A program made the translations under genes and the position numbers. Below, piece by piece: positions 46,119 to 54,717 of a stretch of 64,000 nt of DNA (position 1 is the first letter of the stretch; each line of letters starts with the position of its first letter). Under the pieces are notes generated by a model. The model searched no databases and was not told where the DNA came from. It was given only the letters and a program-made list of their open reading frames with translations. The stretch lies in the NCBI RefSeq assembly GCF_010975035.1, contig NZ_JAAIUV010000009.1, positions 1-64,000 of the forward strand. Reading direction: 5' to 3'. This DNA is from Neobacillus thermocopriae (GTDB taxonomy: Bacteria; Bacillota; Bacilli; Bacillales; Cytobacillaceae).

Positions 46119-46522
46119 TTCAAAAATTTTTTTCCACTTCAGGAATAATATAGGAGCGAGATGTCTTTGTTTTCCTCTTTAAGTTACATTCCCAACTATT
46201 TTCGAAATATCGCCTGGTTCCGAAAAGAGGTCTTCTCGGATCTCTAAACAATTTATTATCCGTTTTCTGATAGTGAGTAGAATTTTTTGTAAATATTCGA
46301 GCCAAGCAATATCATTTAAGCCCTTTTTTCGTCAATTTTTTTATCCTATAATTTAGAAAGTCTTAGATAACAATAATCTTCACGTAAAAAGTCTTACAAA
46401 TAAAGGTATTAGTTTACTATCTATTAATTCACAAAATAGTTAGAATTTGAATTCTTTCAAAAGATAAATTTTTGTTAATATGGATTCGTAATCATTAATA
46501 TAGAAAAGGGGTGACACAGATC

Positions 46523-46969
46523 TTGAAGAAGCTATCTACTCTTTTTCTTTCAAGTATTGCTGCGGTCCTTATCACTACAGCCTGTAGTTCAAATAAACCG
46601 AATTTAACACTTGATAAAAAACATAAATCATTACCTGACTATGTTTTAAATTCTTCTAAAGAAATTCAAGAAACATATATCATGGTGTCAAATTATCCTG
46701 AGGTGGTTGCGGGCGTTCCATGCTATTGTGGCTGTTATGTACAAGATAATCATGAGAGTAACTTAGATTGCTATATCGATCATTTTGGTGAGGATAACGC
46801 GGTTGAAGAATGGGACTCCATGAGTATAGCTTGAGGAGTTTGTATTGATATCGCCCGGGAGGCGATCGAATTGCATCTTGAAGGTAAAAGTCCAAAAAAA
46901 ATTTATGAAATAATTACAAAGAAATATGAAAATTATGGGGAACCAACCCCAACTCCTGAACCATCTTGA
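46523..46969 (+). CDS. PCYCGC-motif lipoprotein with in-frame UGA (candidate selenoprotein)
   Basis: The frame starts at TTG 46523 (AAGGGG upstream) and encodes a signal peptide ending LITTAC, so Cys21 is probably lipidated. The family motif VPCYCGCY is at residues 65-72. TGA at 46832-46834 interrupts codon 104, but the same frame continues for 44 codons, GVCIDIAREAIELHLEGKSP to a terminal TGA at 46967. The continuation is typical of the family, whose members usually have Cys at the interrupted position (CGVC; from memory). So UGA would make a UxxC redox motif. A hairpin ATCGCC-CGGGA-GGCGAT begins 15 bases after the UGA. The alternative is a simple nonsense mutation in a dying gene. The other 147 codons show no damage. 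Confidence 0.7.
46850..46866 (+). promoter_or_regulatory. SECIS-like hairpin after the in-frame UGA
   Basis: A 6-bp GC-rich stem (ATCGCC/GGCGAT) carries a 5-base loop, CGGGA, with G at loop position 2. The loop begins 21 bases after the UGA, inside the usual bacterial SECIS range of roughly 16-37 bases. Confidence 0.5.
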
Positions 46970-47013
46970 GAAAATTATCGGTAATATAAACAATATAAAA
47001 ATAGAATAATTTG

Positions 47014-47057
47014 ATAAAGGATTGAACCCGATAGTAGGGTACAATCCTTTTTTATTT
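47014..47057 (+). terminator. Terminator after the PCYCGC lipoprotein gene
   Basis: AAAGGATTGAACCC pairs with GGGTACAATCCTTT across a short loop and is followed by T-rich sequence. Confidence 0.75.
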
Positions 47058-47070
47058 AGAGGAAAAATTA

Positions 47071-47300
47071 ATCTTGACTTCGAGAATGGTCTATCTCCAC
47101 CCCCTAGCTGCTAATGTCCTTTGTTCACCCCCTACGATAATTCAACATCGAATCGCCTTTGGCACTACGTGTTTCCTTTATTTCAGTTGGAGTCCCTCCA
47201 CAAGGAAGGCTTCGGTAGCATCCACATCTCACGACCGAAAGCGATAGCTTTTAGGAGGTGGCCATACGCAGCTGACCTGGGGGCTTTTGCTTTTCTATCT
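47071..47300. repeat. Dispersed structured repeat, copy C
   Basis: This unit shares with copies A and B the blocks ATCTTGAC, CCCTACGATAA, CAACATCGA, CGTGTTTCCTTTAT, CAGTTGGAGT, CACGACCGAAA, CATACGC and GGGGGCTT-TGCTTTTCTAT. It combines parts that are missing from A or B, so it looks like the most complete copy. It ends 36 bases before the sigma-E promoter of spoIIIA. An open frame across it is not a gene. Confidence 0.78.
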
Positions 47301-47335
47301 AGTAAAAAGTAGTAGAGGATTTAACAGATTTGATA

Positions 47336-47364
47336 GTCATAAAGTGTTCATGAAGGCATACATT
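47336..47364 (+). promoter_or_regulatory. Sigma-E promoter of the spoIIIA operon
   Basis: GTCATAAA (47336-47343) and CATACATT (47357-47364), with a 13-base spacer, fit the mother-cell sigma-E consensus. The spoIIIAA start codon is 38 bases downstream. The spoIIIA operon is a known sigma-E target. Confidence 0.8.
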
Positions 47365-47401
47365 TTAATTAATGAGATATCAGAAAAAAGGAGGACGTTT
47401 C

Positions 47402-48319
47402 GTGGAATCGATTCTAAACTTTTTACCTAATAACATTGCCACTATGCTCACCAAAATCCCTCCTAAACAAAAAGAAGAACTCGAGGAAATTAGAATTCGG
47501 ATTAATCGGCCGATTGAATTAACACTTCAGGGAACCCCCAGATTCTTGTCCTATATCATTCAGCCGGAAGATGCATTTCATCTAATGAATAAAATTAGCC
47601 AATATTCCATTTACGCACTCGAGGAAGAACTAAAACGTGGATATATCACTGTTTCAGGAGGGCATCGGATTGGACTTGCCGGTAAAGTCATTCTTGAAGA
47701 AGGAAGGGTAAAGGCGATACGGGATATTTCCTCATTTAATATTAGAATCGCAAAAGAGAAGATTGGGAGTGCAGAGCCTATTCTACCGTATATTTTCCAT
47801 GACAATTGGATGAATACAATGATTATAGGTCCACCGCAGACCGGCAAAACAACCCTTTTACGAGATTTAGCCAGGATTATCTCGACAGGAAGTAAAGGCA
47901 TACCCGCTAGCAAGGTAGGGATTATTGATGAACGAAGCGAGATAGCTGGCTGTGTAAATGGAGTTCCACAATTAACTTTTGGTCATCGCTTAGATGTACT
48001 GGATGCTTGTCCAAAAGCCGAAGGAATGATGATGATGATTCGCTCCATGAGTCCAGAAGTTTTAGTTGTCGATGAAATCGGGCGCAAAGAAGATGCTGTG
48101 GCCATCCAGGAAGCAATTCATGCAGGGATAAAGTTAATCATGACTACACATGGGACGAGCCTTGAGGAAATAAAAAATCGCCCCTCATTAAAAGAAATAC
48201 TTCAACAGAAGGTCTTTCATCGTTTTATTATACTCAGCAGAAGAGACGGACCAGGTACGGTTACTCAAATTTTAAATGAAGACGGGAAAGAATTGGATAC
48301 AAAAGTGAGCGTGATGTAA
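47402..48319 (+). CDS. spoIIIAA: SpoIIIAA, ATPase of the sporulation channel
   Basis: SpoIIIAA (305 residues) is a secretion-type ATPase required for the feeding-tube complex between mother cell and forespore. Walker A is IIGPPQTGKTTLLRDLARI and Walker B VLVVDEIGRKEDAVAI, with TTHGTSLEEI afterwards. The start is GTG at 47402, 7 bases after AAAGGAGG. The first gene of the eight-gene spoIIIA operon, behind a sigma-E promoter. Confidence 0.95.
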   Translation: MESILNFLPNNIATMLTKIPPKQKEELEEIRIRINRPIELTLQGTPRFLSYIIQPEDAFHLMNKISQYSIYALEEELKRGYITVSGGHRIGLAGKVILEEGRVKAIRDISSFNIRIAKEKIGSAEPILPYIFHDNWMNTMIIGPPQTGKTTLLRDLARIISTGSKGIPASKVGIIDERSEIAGCVNGVPQLTFGHRLDVLDACPKAEGMMMMIRSMSPEVLVVDEIGRKEDAVAIQEAIHAGIKLIMTTHGTSLEEIKNRPSLKEILQQKVFHRFIILSRRDGPGTVTQILNEDGKELDTKVSVM

Positions 48320-48835
48320 ATGGTGAAGCTAATCGGTGCCATTTTCATTATTGTTTCAACGACTGTCATTGGTTTTGAAGCGGCAAGGCATTTAAATGAA
48401 CGTCCAAGACAATTAAGAGCCTTAAGATCCGCACTTCAATCGCTCGAGGCAGAAATCATGTATGGTTATACACCTTTGCATGAAGCTTCAAGGCGATTAG
48501 CGGCACAGCTATCAAAGCCAATCGCAACCTTTTTTGAATCTTTTTCTAAAAGATTAACAGATTCAGAAACAACGGTAAAAGACGCATGGGAGGCAAGTTT
48601 AAAAGACGTTTGGAAATCAACGGCTTTAAAACAGGCTGAATTTGAAATCATGAAGCAATTTGGTGAAACACTTGGGCGCCATGATCGCTTTTCCCAGCAG
48701 AAACATATTATGCTTACACTTTCCCATCTGGAAAGAGAGGAAGCCGAAGCCATAGAAGCACAGGGAAAGTACGAAAAAATGATGAAGAGTCTTGGGTTTC
48801 TATCAGGATTGTTACTGATTATTTTATTATTTTAG
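48320..48835 (+). CDS. spoIIIAB: SpoIIIAB, sporulation channel membrane protein
   Basis: This 171-residue protein is distantly related to GspF platform proteins. It has an N-terminal helix (LIGAIFIIVSTTVIGFEA), a helical cytoplasmic part (ERPRQLRALRSALQSLEAEI) and a C-terminal helix (LGFLSGLLLIILLF). Its ATG directly follows the spoIIIAA stop codon, so translation is coupled. Confidence 0.95.
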   Translation: MVKLIGAIFIIVSTTVIGFEAARHLNERPRQLRALRSALQSLEAEIMYGYTPLHEASRRLAAQLSKPIATFFESFSKRLTDSETTVKDAWEASLKDVWKSTALKQAEFEIMKQFGETLGRHDRFSQQKHIMLTLSHLEREEAEAIEAQGKYEKMMKSLGFLSGLLLIILLF

Positions 48836-48846
48836 GGGGAAAAGCA

Positions 48847-49050
48847 ATGGGTTTAGAAGTGGATATTATATTTAAAATAGCTGGAGTTGGAATTGTTGTT
48901 GCGTTTTTGCATACCGTTTTGGATCAGGTCGGTAAAAAAGAATATGCACAATGGGTAACTCTTTTTGGATTTATCTATATTCTGTTCCAAGTTGCTTCCA
49001 TTGTTGATGACCTCTTCCAAAAAATTAAATCAGTATTTTTATTTCAATAG
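48847..49050 (+). CDS. spoIIIAC: SpoIIIAC, sporulation channel membrane protein
   Basis: This 67-residue protein has two membrane helices (IIFKIAGVGIVVAFLHTVL and WVTLFGFIYILFQVASIV) and the family's LDQVGKKEYAQ loop. It is required for forespore engulfment-stage communication. GGGGGAAAAG precedes the ATG. Confidence 0.95.
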   Translation: MGLEVDIIFKIAGVGIVVAFLHTVLDQVGKKEYAQWVTLFGFIYILFQVASIVDDLFQKIKSVFLFQ

Positions 49051-49067
49051 AAGGGAGGCTATTTGCC

Positions 49068-49457
49068 ATTGAAATCATAAAAATTGTCGGAGTTTCTCTA
49101 GTAGCCACTTTTCTAGCATTAATCATTAAAGAACAAAAACCAAATCTCGCCTTTCTATTAATTGTTTTTGTCGGTTGTGCTATTTTTCTGTTTTTAATAG
49201 ATAAAATTTATGAAATTATCCATATGCTGGAACGTTTAGCCGTAAATGCGAAAGTGAATTTGGTTTATGTAGAGACCATCCTTAAAATTATTGGAATAGC
49301 TTATATCGCAGAGTTTGCGGTCCAAGTTACGAAAGATGCTGGTCAAGGGGCTGTTGCTTCAAAAATAGAATTAGCCGGAAAAGTCATTATCCTTGCAATG
49401 GCTATCCCAATCCTGACGGTTTTAATCGAAACAATCATTAATCTTATTCCGAATTAA
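49068..49457 (+). CDS. spoIIIAD: SpoIIIAD, sporulation channel membrane protein, probable AUU start
   Basis: The full-length family product (about 129 residues: EIIKIVGVSLVATFLALIIK ... VETILKIIGIAYIAEFAVQV ... GQGAVASKIELAGKVIILAM) needs a start near 49068. In that frame there is no ATG, GTG or TTG between the spoIIIAC stop and residue 50. ATT at 49068 lies 9 bases after GGGAGG and gives M-EIIKIVG, matching the known N-terminus. A later start (49224) would remove the first two helices. Two conserved membrane halves resemble SpoIIIAC. Confidence 0.88.
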   Translation: MEIIKIVGVSLVATFLALIIKEQKPNLAFLLIVFVGCAIFLFLIDKIYEIIHMLERLAVNAKVNLVYVETILKIIGIAYIAEFAVQVTKDAGQGAVASKIELAGKVIILAMAIPILTVLIETIINLIPN

Positions 49458-49487
49458 AGGAGAGTCTCTAAAAAGAGGTGTAAATCA

Positions 49488-50687
49488 ATGAAGCAAAGGC
49501 TCGGGATTATACTAATTATGATTCTTTTAATCTTTTTTTTGCATAGTCCAAGTGTACAAGCCTCACTAGAGTCAGAACATAAAACGAATTCACTTTCACC
49601 ACAGGAACTTGTTGATCAGCAATTGGAAAATATGGATTTGTCTGAACTAAAACAATTTTGGGAGGATATAAGCCATAAATACGGAGGCTACCTTCCCGAA
49701 AGTCAAAAAGGGAGCCTCTACGATTTTATTAAAGGTGAAAAACAATTCTCTATTAAAGAATGGGGAAAAGGATTTTTAAAATTTCTATTTCATGAATTTG
49801 TTGCTAATGGTAAACTGTTAGGTTCATTGATATTACTGGCCATTTTTAGCATGTTTTTACAAACAATGCAAAATGCTTTTGAAAAAAGCAATATTAGTAA
49901 AGTGGCATATGCGATTGTTTATATGGTACTTGTGATTCTTGCTTTAAACAGTTTCCACATCGCGATTAGCTATACGAATGAAGCGATAGGAACGATGATT
50001 TCGTTTGTACTGGCACTCATTCCACTCCTCCTTGGATTGATTGCCGCTTCAGGTGGAGTAGTCTCAGCAGCATTTTTTCATCCCGTGATCCTATTTCTTA
50101 TGAACACAAGTGGAATGCTCATGCAATATATCATTCTTCCTTTGCTCTTTTTAGCCACCTTACTAAGTATTGTCAGCACATTGTCTGATCATTATAAAGT
50201 AACACAGTTGGCTCAGCTTCTTAGGAACTGGAGCATCGGATTAATGGGACTCTTTTTGACGGTATTCCTTGGCGTTATTTCCGTTCAAGGTGCTTCCGCA
50301 GCAGTAACAGATGGAATTACCATTCGAACGGCTAAATTTATTACGGGGAATTTTATACCTGTAATTGGAAGAATGTTTACTGATGCGACGGATACAGTCG
50401 TAAGCGCTTCAGTGTTGTTGAAAAATACAGTAGGAATTGCCGGTGTTGCCATTTTACTCATAATTGTTGCCTTCCCGGCGCTCAAAATATTAATGATTTC
50501 CTTTATTTACAAATTTGCTGCCGCCATTCTTCAGCCATTAGGAGGAGGACCAATTATTACTTGTCTAGATATTATTAGTAAAAGTGTTATTTATGTTTTT
50601 GCAGCACTTGGTATCGTTTCATTGATGTTCTTTTTAAGTATTACAGTTATCATCGCTGCAGGAAATTTAACCATCATGATGAGATAG
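49488..50687 (+). CDS. spoIIIAE: SpoIIIAE, sporulation channel membrane protein
   Basis: This 399-residue protein has a signal peptide (IILIMILLIFFLHSPSVQA), an extracytoplasmic region of about 90 residues (SPQELVDQQLENMDLSELKQ), and about six membrane helices with the conserved PLLLGLIAASGGVVSAAFFHP segment. It is the largest membrane subunit of the SpoIIIA channel. GAGGTG precedes the ATG. Confidence 0.95.
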   Translation: MKQRLGIILIMILLIFFLHSPSVQASLESEHKTNSLSPQELVDQQLENMDLSELKQFWEDISHKYGGYLPESQKGSLYDFIKGEKQFSIKEWGKGFLKFLFHEFVANGKLLGSLILLAIFSMFLQTMQNAFEKSNISKVAYAIVYMVLVILALNSFHIAISYTNEAIGTMISFVLALIPLLLGLIAASGGVVSAAFFHPVILFLMNTSGMLMQYIILPLLFLATLLSIVSTLSDHYKVTQLAQLLRNWSIGLMGLFLTVFLGVISVQGASAAVTDGITIRTAKFITGNFIPVIGRMFTDATDTVVSASVLLKNTVGIAGVAILLIIVAFPALKILMISFIYKFAAAILQPLGGGPIITCLDIISKSVIYVFAALGIVSLMFFLSITVIIAAGNLTIMMR

Positions 50688-50703
50688 GGGGGGAAGCAAA
50701 TAC

Positions 50704-51324
50704 ATGGACTTTTTAAAAGAGTGGGTAACTAATATCATTCTTTTTATCTTACTGGCAACCATCATTGATATGTTACTCCCTAATTCAAGTATGCAGAAAT
50801 ATACCAAAATGGTTACAGGGCTACTTTTAATTGCAATCATCTTATCCCCTATCTTTAAGCTAATCTCTAAGGACTTTGAGTCGGCAATTTCGGAAATCCC
50901 TTCTTACCAATTATCTAGTGAAAATAATATGAAAAATTTAATTGATAATAAGAAAAAAGAAATACAAGCCTCCCAACACGCATATATTTTAAAGGAAATG
51001 GCTGTCCAGCTAAGAAAGGATGTAGAGGAGGAGTTGAAGGATCAATATGGATTGGAGATCACTAACATTGATATCAGTTTAAAGGATGAAAATAATACAG
51101 CCACCATAGAAAACCTCCAAAAGGTAACAATCCAACTTAAGCAGCCGGAGACAGGAGTTAAGACTGTCGAAGCAGTAAAACCAATAGTCATAAATACAGA
51201 TAAACCTCTTCCATCTACTAAAACAACAGAAGAAACGGAACAGGTAGCCGCATTTTTATCAAAGAAATGGAATGTAACAGACAAAATTATTGAAGTTTCG
51301 ATAGAAGGGGGGATCGATTCATAG
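50704..51324 (+). CDS. spoIIIAF: SpoIIIAF, sporulation channel protein
   Basis: This 206-residue protein has two N-terminal membrane helices (NIILFILLATIIDMLLP and MVTGLLLIAIILSPIFKLI) and a soluble ring-building domain (YGLEITNIDISLKDENN). GGGGGG precedes the ATG. It ends one base before the spoIIIAG start. Confidence 0.94.
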   Translation: MDFLKEWVTNIILFILLATIIDMLLPNSSMQKYTKMVTGLLLIAIILSPIFKLISKDFESAISEIPSYQLSSENNMKNLIDNKKKEIQASQHAYILKEMAVQLRKDVEEELKDQYGLEITNIDISLKDENNTATIENLQKVTIQLKQPETGVKTVEAVKPIVINTDKPLPSTKTTEETEQVAAFLSKKWNVTDKIIEVSIEGGIDS

Positions 51325-51325
51325 A

Positions 51326-51985
51326 ATGGAAAAGAATCAAGGACCACAAACATGGATTCAAAAACTACTTAAAAAGGATGAAAGAGAGGGGAAATCTGGT
51401 AGCAAGTCAGGGAAATATCAGTATATGCTCCTTGTATTATGTATCGGAGCTGCATTTATGATAATTGGAAATATGGTATTTAAATCTGACGATAGTTCCT
51501 CTGTCATACCTGCAGCAACAAATGTACAGACAGAAACAGAAGATGTCCCAGCCTTTGGTTTGAAAAAAAACACGGGTAATAAGGAAATTGTTGAATATGA
51601 AGAAAAGTATGAGGACCAATTAAGAAAAGCTCTCCAAGAAGTCCTGGGAGTGGATGATGTAACCGTTATGGTTAACATTGATTCAACAGATAAAAAGGTA
51701 CTGGAAAAAAACACAGTAACGAAATCTCAAACTACAGAAGAAGAAGATCAGGAAGGTGGTAAACGAAAGGTAACCGATGTTTCAACTGATGAACAGCTAG
51801 TGATTATCCGAAATGGAGAAAAAGAGGTTCCTGTTGTAGTTGAAACGAAAAAACCAGAAATTCGAGGTGTCTTAGTCGTTGCCAAAGGTGCTGATAACAT
51901 TCAAGTGAAAAAATGGATTGTTGAAGCAGTGACAAAAGTATTAGGCGTACCAAGCCACCGTGTTGCGGTCATGCCGAAAAAATAA
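51326..51985 (+). CDS. spoIIIAG: SpoIIIAG, sporulation channel ring protein
   Basis: This 219-residue protein has a short basic N-terminus, one membrane helix (YMLLVLCIGAAFMIIGNMV) and a ring-forming domain with an inserted acidic beta region (TTEEEDQEGGKRKVTDV). The late RGVLVVAKGADNIQVKKWI is typical. SpoIIIAG forms large rings like flagellar FliF in characterised species. Confidence 0.95.
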   Translation: MEKNQGPQTWIQKLLKKDEREGKSGSKSGKYQYMLLVLCIGAAFMIIGNMVFKSDDSSSVIPAATNVQTETEDVPAFGLKKNTGNKEIVEYEEKYEDQLRKALQEVLGVDDVTVMVNIDSTDKKVLEKNTVTKSQTTEEEDQEGGKRKVTDVSTDEQLVIIRNGEKEVPVVVETKKPEIRGVLVVAKGADNIQVKKWIVEAVTKVLGVPSHRVAVMPKK

Positions 51986-51999
51986 AGGGGGAATTAAAT

Positions 52000-52560
52000 A
52001 TGTTATTAAAAAAACAAACAGTTTGGTTATTGACAATGTTGAGTTTAGTAGTCGTATTATCTGTCTACTATATTACTTCTCCTGAACAGACAAAAAATGA
52101 ACTTGCTTCTGTAGAAGAAAAAGCAAAAACTGAAAAAGAAAATAGTCCATCAAACAGCAAAACAGAAGCCAAAGATGGAAAGACAGTTGTTTCAACGGTA
52201 GCAGGTGATGCAGAGTTCGAAAAGCTTCGTTTAGAGTTGGATGAAGCACGTGGGGAAAAGTTAGAGGAATTAACTGCGATCATGGCTACTACTGATCTCC
52301 CTGCAGATGAAAGAATGAAAGCAAAAGATCAAATGGAAAAACTTAATGATATTGCGCGAAAAGAAGACCTTCTTGAAACAATGATTCGTTCCATGGGATA
52401 TGAAGATGCCTTGGTTAGAGCAGATGGTGAGAAGGTAAGAGTTACTGTAAAGTCAAATAAAAAACATTCCAAATCAGAAGCTAACAAAATTATCCTTGAA
52501 GTGAAAAAAGAAATGGAGGACATCAACATTGTTGCTGTAGAATTCCAGCCATCAAAATAA
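52000..52560 (+). CDS. spoIIIAH: SpoIIIAH, mother-cell half of the zipper channel
   Basis: This 186-residue protein has one N-terminal helix (TVWLLTMLSLVVVLSVYYI), a charged linker and a YscJ/FliF-like domain (LEELTAIMATTDLPADERMKA ... VEFQPSK). It binds forespore SpoIIQ across the two membranes. AAAGGGGG precedes the ATG. It is the last gene of the operon, with a terminator downstream. Confidence 0.95.
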   Translation: MLLKKQTVWLLTMLSLVVVLSVYYITSPEQTKNELASVEEKAKTEKENSPSNSKTEAKDGKTVVSTVAGDAEFEKLRLELDEARGEKLEELTAIMATTDLPADERMKAKDQMEKLNDIARKEDLLETMIRSMGYEDALVRADGEKVRVTVKSNKKHSKSEANKIILEVKKEMEDINIVAVEFQPSK

Positions 52561-52571
52561 CAATAACAAGC

Positions 52572-52606
52572 CCGAGGAAAGCTAACATTAGCTTTCCTTT
52601 TTTGCT
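52572..52606 (+). terminator. Terminator of the spoIIIA operon
   Basis: GGAAAGCTAA and TTAGCTTTCC form a tight stem followed by T6. Confidence 0.88.
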
Positions 52607-52735
52607 AGATAAGTAAGCATATTGTTAATGTGTCCCAAAATGCTTAAACGATTAAAAAATTCACATTTCATTCAAAAACCTTTAAGATAATGGAAAAGGG
52701 TAAAATGAAATTGTATTTAGCTTTTATTTAGATTA

Positions 52736-52765
52736 TTGAACTGATACATGGTATTATCGTATAGT
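52736..52765 (+). promoter_or_regulatory. Possible sigma-A promoter of accBC
   Basis: TTGAAC (52736-52741), an 18-base spacer and TATAGT (52760-52765). The accB start is 47 bases downstream. Confidence 0.5.
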
Positions 52766-52811
52766 TATAGTAGCTAGTCATAAATAAAGAGGTCCAAGGG
52801 GTGTTACTTAA

Positions 52812-53327
52812 ATGTTAAAGGTACAAGAAATTCGTGAATTGATAAAATTAGTTGACCAATCAAGTATTGATGAATTTGTATATGAAAATGAAGGTTCGAA
52901 AATTCAAATGAAAAAAAATGGAGGGGTTACTCAAACACTCGTTCAACCTGTGGTTCAGCCAACAGTTACACCAGCGCCAGCTGCTATTCAAACAACTCCA
53001 TCTCCGGCAGCTGCCCCAGTTAATGAAGTGGAAACAAAGCAGGAAGCACCGAAGAAAGAAGAAGTTTCCGTTGCAGATTCAGCTAATTTACATAAAATTA
53101 CTTCACCAATGGTTGGAACATTTTATTCTGCACCAAGCCCAGATGCAGAAGATTATGTCAAACCGGGTTCAAAAGTAACAAAAGACACGATTGTTTGTAT
53201 TGTAGAAGCGATGAAATTATTTAATGAAATTGAAGCTGAAGTTAATGGCGAAATTGTAGAAGTTCTAGTCAAAAATGGACAATTAGTTGAATACGGGCAG
53301 CCATTATTTTTAGTAAAGCCTGAATAA
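52812..53327 (+). CDS. accB: Biotin carboxyl carrier protein of acetyl-CoA carboxylase
   Basis: AccB (171 residues) carries biotin between the two half-reactions that make malonyl-CoA for fatty acid synthesis. It has an N-terminal segment, a Pro/Ala/Gln-rich flexible linker (about residues 38-85) and a biotinyl domain ending in the attachment motif [21 protein letters not shown] precedes the ATG. accC starts 13 bases after its stop. Confidence 0.96.
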   Translation: MLKVQEIRELIKLVDQSSIDEFVYENEGSKIQMKKNGGVTQTLVQPVVQPTVTPAPAAIQTTPSPAAAPVNEVETKQEAPKKEEVSVADSANLHKITSPMVGTFYSAPSPDAEDYVKPGSKVTKDTIVCIVEAMKLFNEIEAEVNGEIVEVLVKNGQLVEYGQPLFLVKPE

Positions 53328-53340
53328 GGAGCGTAACTGG

Positions 53341-54696
53341 ATGTTGAAAAAACTGTTAATTGCAAACAGAGGAGAAATTGCAGTAAGGATCATTCGTGCC
53401 TGCCGTGAGATGGGGATTGAATCTGTGGCAGTTTATTCCGAAGCAGACCGCGATGCCCTGCATGTTCAACTGGCTGATGAAGCTTACTGTATTGGTCCAA
53501 CACCATCAAAGGACAGTTATTTAAATATTACTAATATTATCAGCATTGCAAAGCTAACAGGATGTGATGCGATCCATCCTGGCTATGGCTTCTTAGCAGA
53601 AAACGCTGATTTTGCTGAGTTATGCAGGGAATGTAATATTACATTTATTGGCCCTAGTCCTGAAGCTATTACAAAAATGGGTACAAAAGATATTGCCAGA
53701 GAGACGATGCGGGAAGCTGGGGTTCCAATTGTTCCAGGTTCTACAGGAATTATCAATGATATCGACGAAGCTTTAGAGCTTGCTAAAAAGATCGAGTACC
53801 CAGTCATTATTAAGGCGACTGCAGGCGGAGGCGGAAAAGGAATCCGCGTGGCCAGAAATGAGCAGGAATTAATAAAAGGCATTAATATTACTCAGCAAGA
53901 GGCGGCGACCGCTTTCGGAAATCCTGGTGTATATATTGAAAAATATATTGAAGATTTTCGTCATGTTGAAATCCAGATTCTTGCGGATAATTACGGCAAT
54001 ACTATTCACTTAGGAGAAAGAGATTGTTCCATTCAGCGTAGACTTCAGAAACTGTTAGAGGAAACCCCATCACCAGCTCTTGATGGTGAAATTAGAGCAG
54101 AAATGGGAGAAGCTGCGGTCAAAGCGGCAAAAGCCGTTAATTATTCAGGTGCGGGTACAGTAGAATTTATCTATGATTATCGTAATCGAAAGTTTTATTT
54201 TATGGAAATGAATACAAGGATTCAAGTAGAGCATCCTGTAACAGAAATGGTTACCGGAGTGGATCTCATTAAAGAGCAAATTCGGATTGCTAACGGTGAA
54301 AAATTATCCTTAAGCCAGGCAGATGTGACATTTAATGGATGGTCGATTGAGTGCCGAATTAATGCAGAAAATCCGGAAAAGAACTTTATGCCTTCTCCAG
54401 GAAAAATCAATATGTATTTGCCGCCTGGTGGATTAGGAGTCCGTGTCGATTCAGCTGCATACCCTGGATATACAATACCGCCATATTATGATTCCATGAT
54501 CGCAAAGGTTATAACGTACGGTAGTACAAGGGAAGAAGCAATTGCTAGAATGAAACGAGCTTTAAGTGAGTTTGTAGTTGAAGGTATTCATACAACGATT
54601 CCATTCCATTTAAAGCTTCTGGAACATGAAAAATTCGTAGAAGGCCAATTTAATACGAAGTTTCTTGAAATGTATGATGTAATGAAACCCGTATAA
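53341..54696 (+). CDS. accC: Biotin carboxylase subunit of acetyl-CoA carboxylase
   Basis: AccC (451 residues) carboxylates biotin on AccB using ATP and bicarbonate. It has the ATP-grasp layout: [20 protein letters not shown] at the start, the glycine-rich loop [34 protein letters not shown], and catalytic [23 protein letters not shown] precedes the ATG. Confidence 0.97.
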   Translation: MLKKLLIANRGEIAVRIIRACREMGIESVAVYSEADRDALHVQLADEAYCIGPTPSKDSYLNITNIISIAKLTGCDAIHPGYGFLAENADFAELCRECNITFIGPSPEAITKMGTKDIARETMREAGVPIVPGSTGIINDIDEALELAKKIEYPVIIKATAGGGGKGIRVARNEQELIKGINITQQEAATAFGNPGVYIEKYIEDFRHVEIQILADNYGNTIHLGERDCSIQRRLQKLLEETPSPALDGEIRAEMGEAAVKAAKAVNYSGAGTVEFIYDYRNRKFYFMEMNTRIQVEHPVTEMVTGVDLIKEQIRIANGEKLSLSQADVTFNGWSIECRINAENPEKNFMPSPGKINMYLPPGGLGVRVDSAAYPGYTIPPYYDSMIAKVITYGSTREEAIARMKRALSEFVVEGIHTTIPFHLKLLEHEKFVEGQFNTKFLEMYDVMKPV

Positions 54697-54717
54697 TCAT
54701 AATGGAGGTGTAAGTTG

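Noticed and set aside
46120..46305. Minus-strand open frame of 61 codons after efp
   Set aside because: No RBS, no recognisable family; it overlaps the efp terminator flank and a possible plus-strand fragment.
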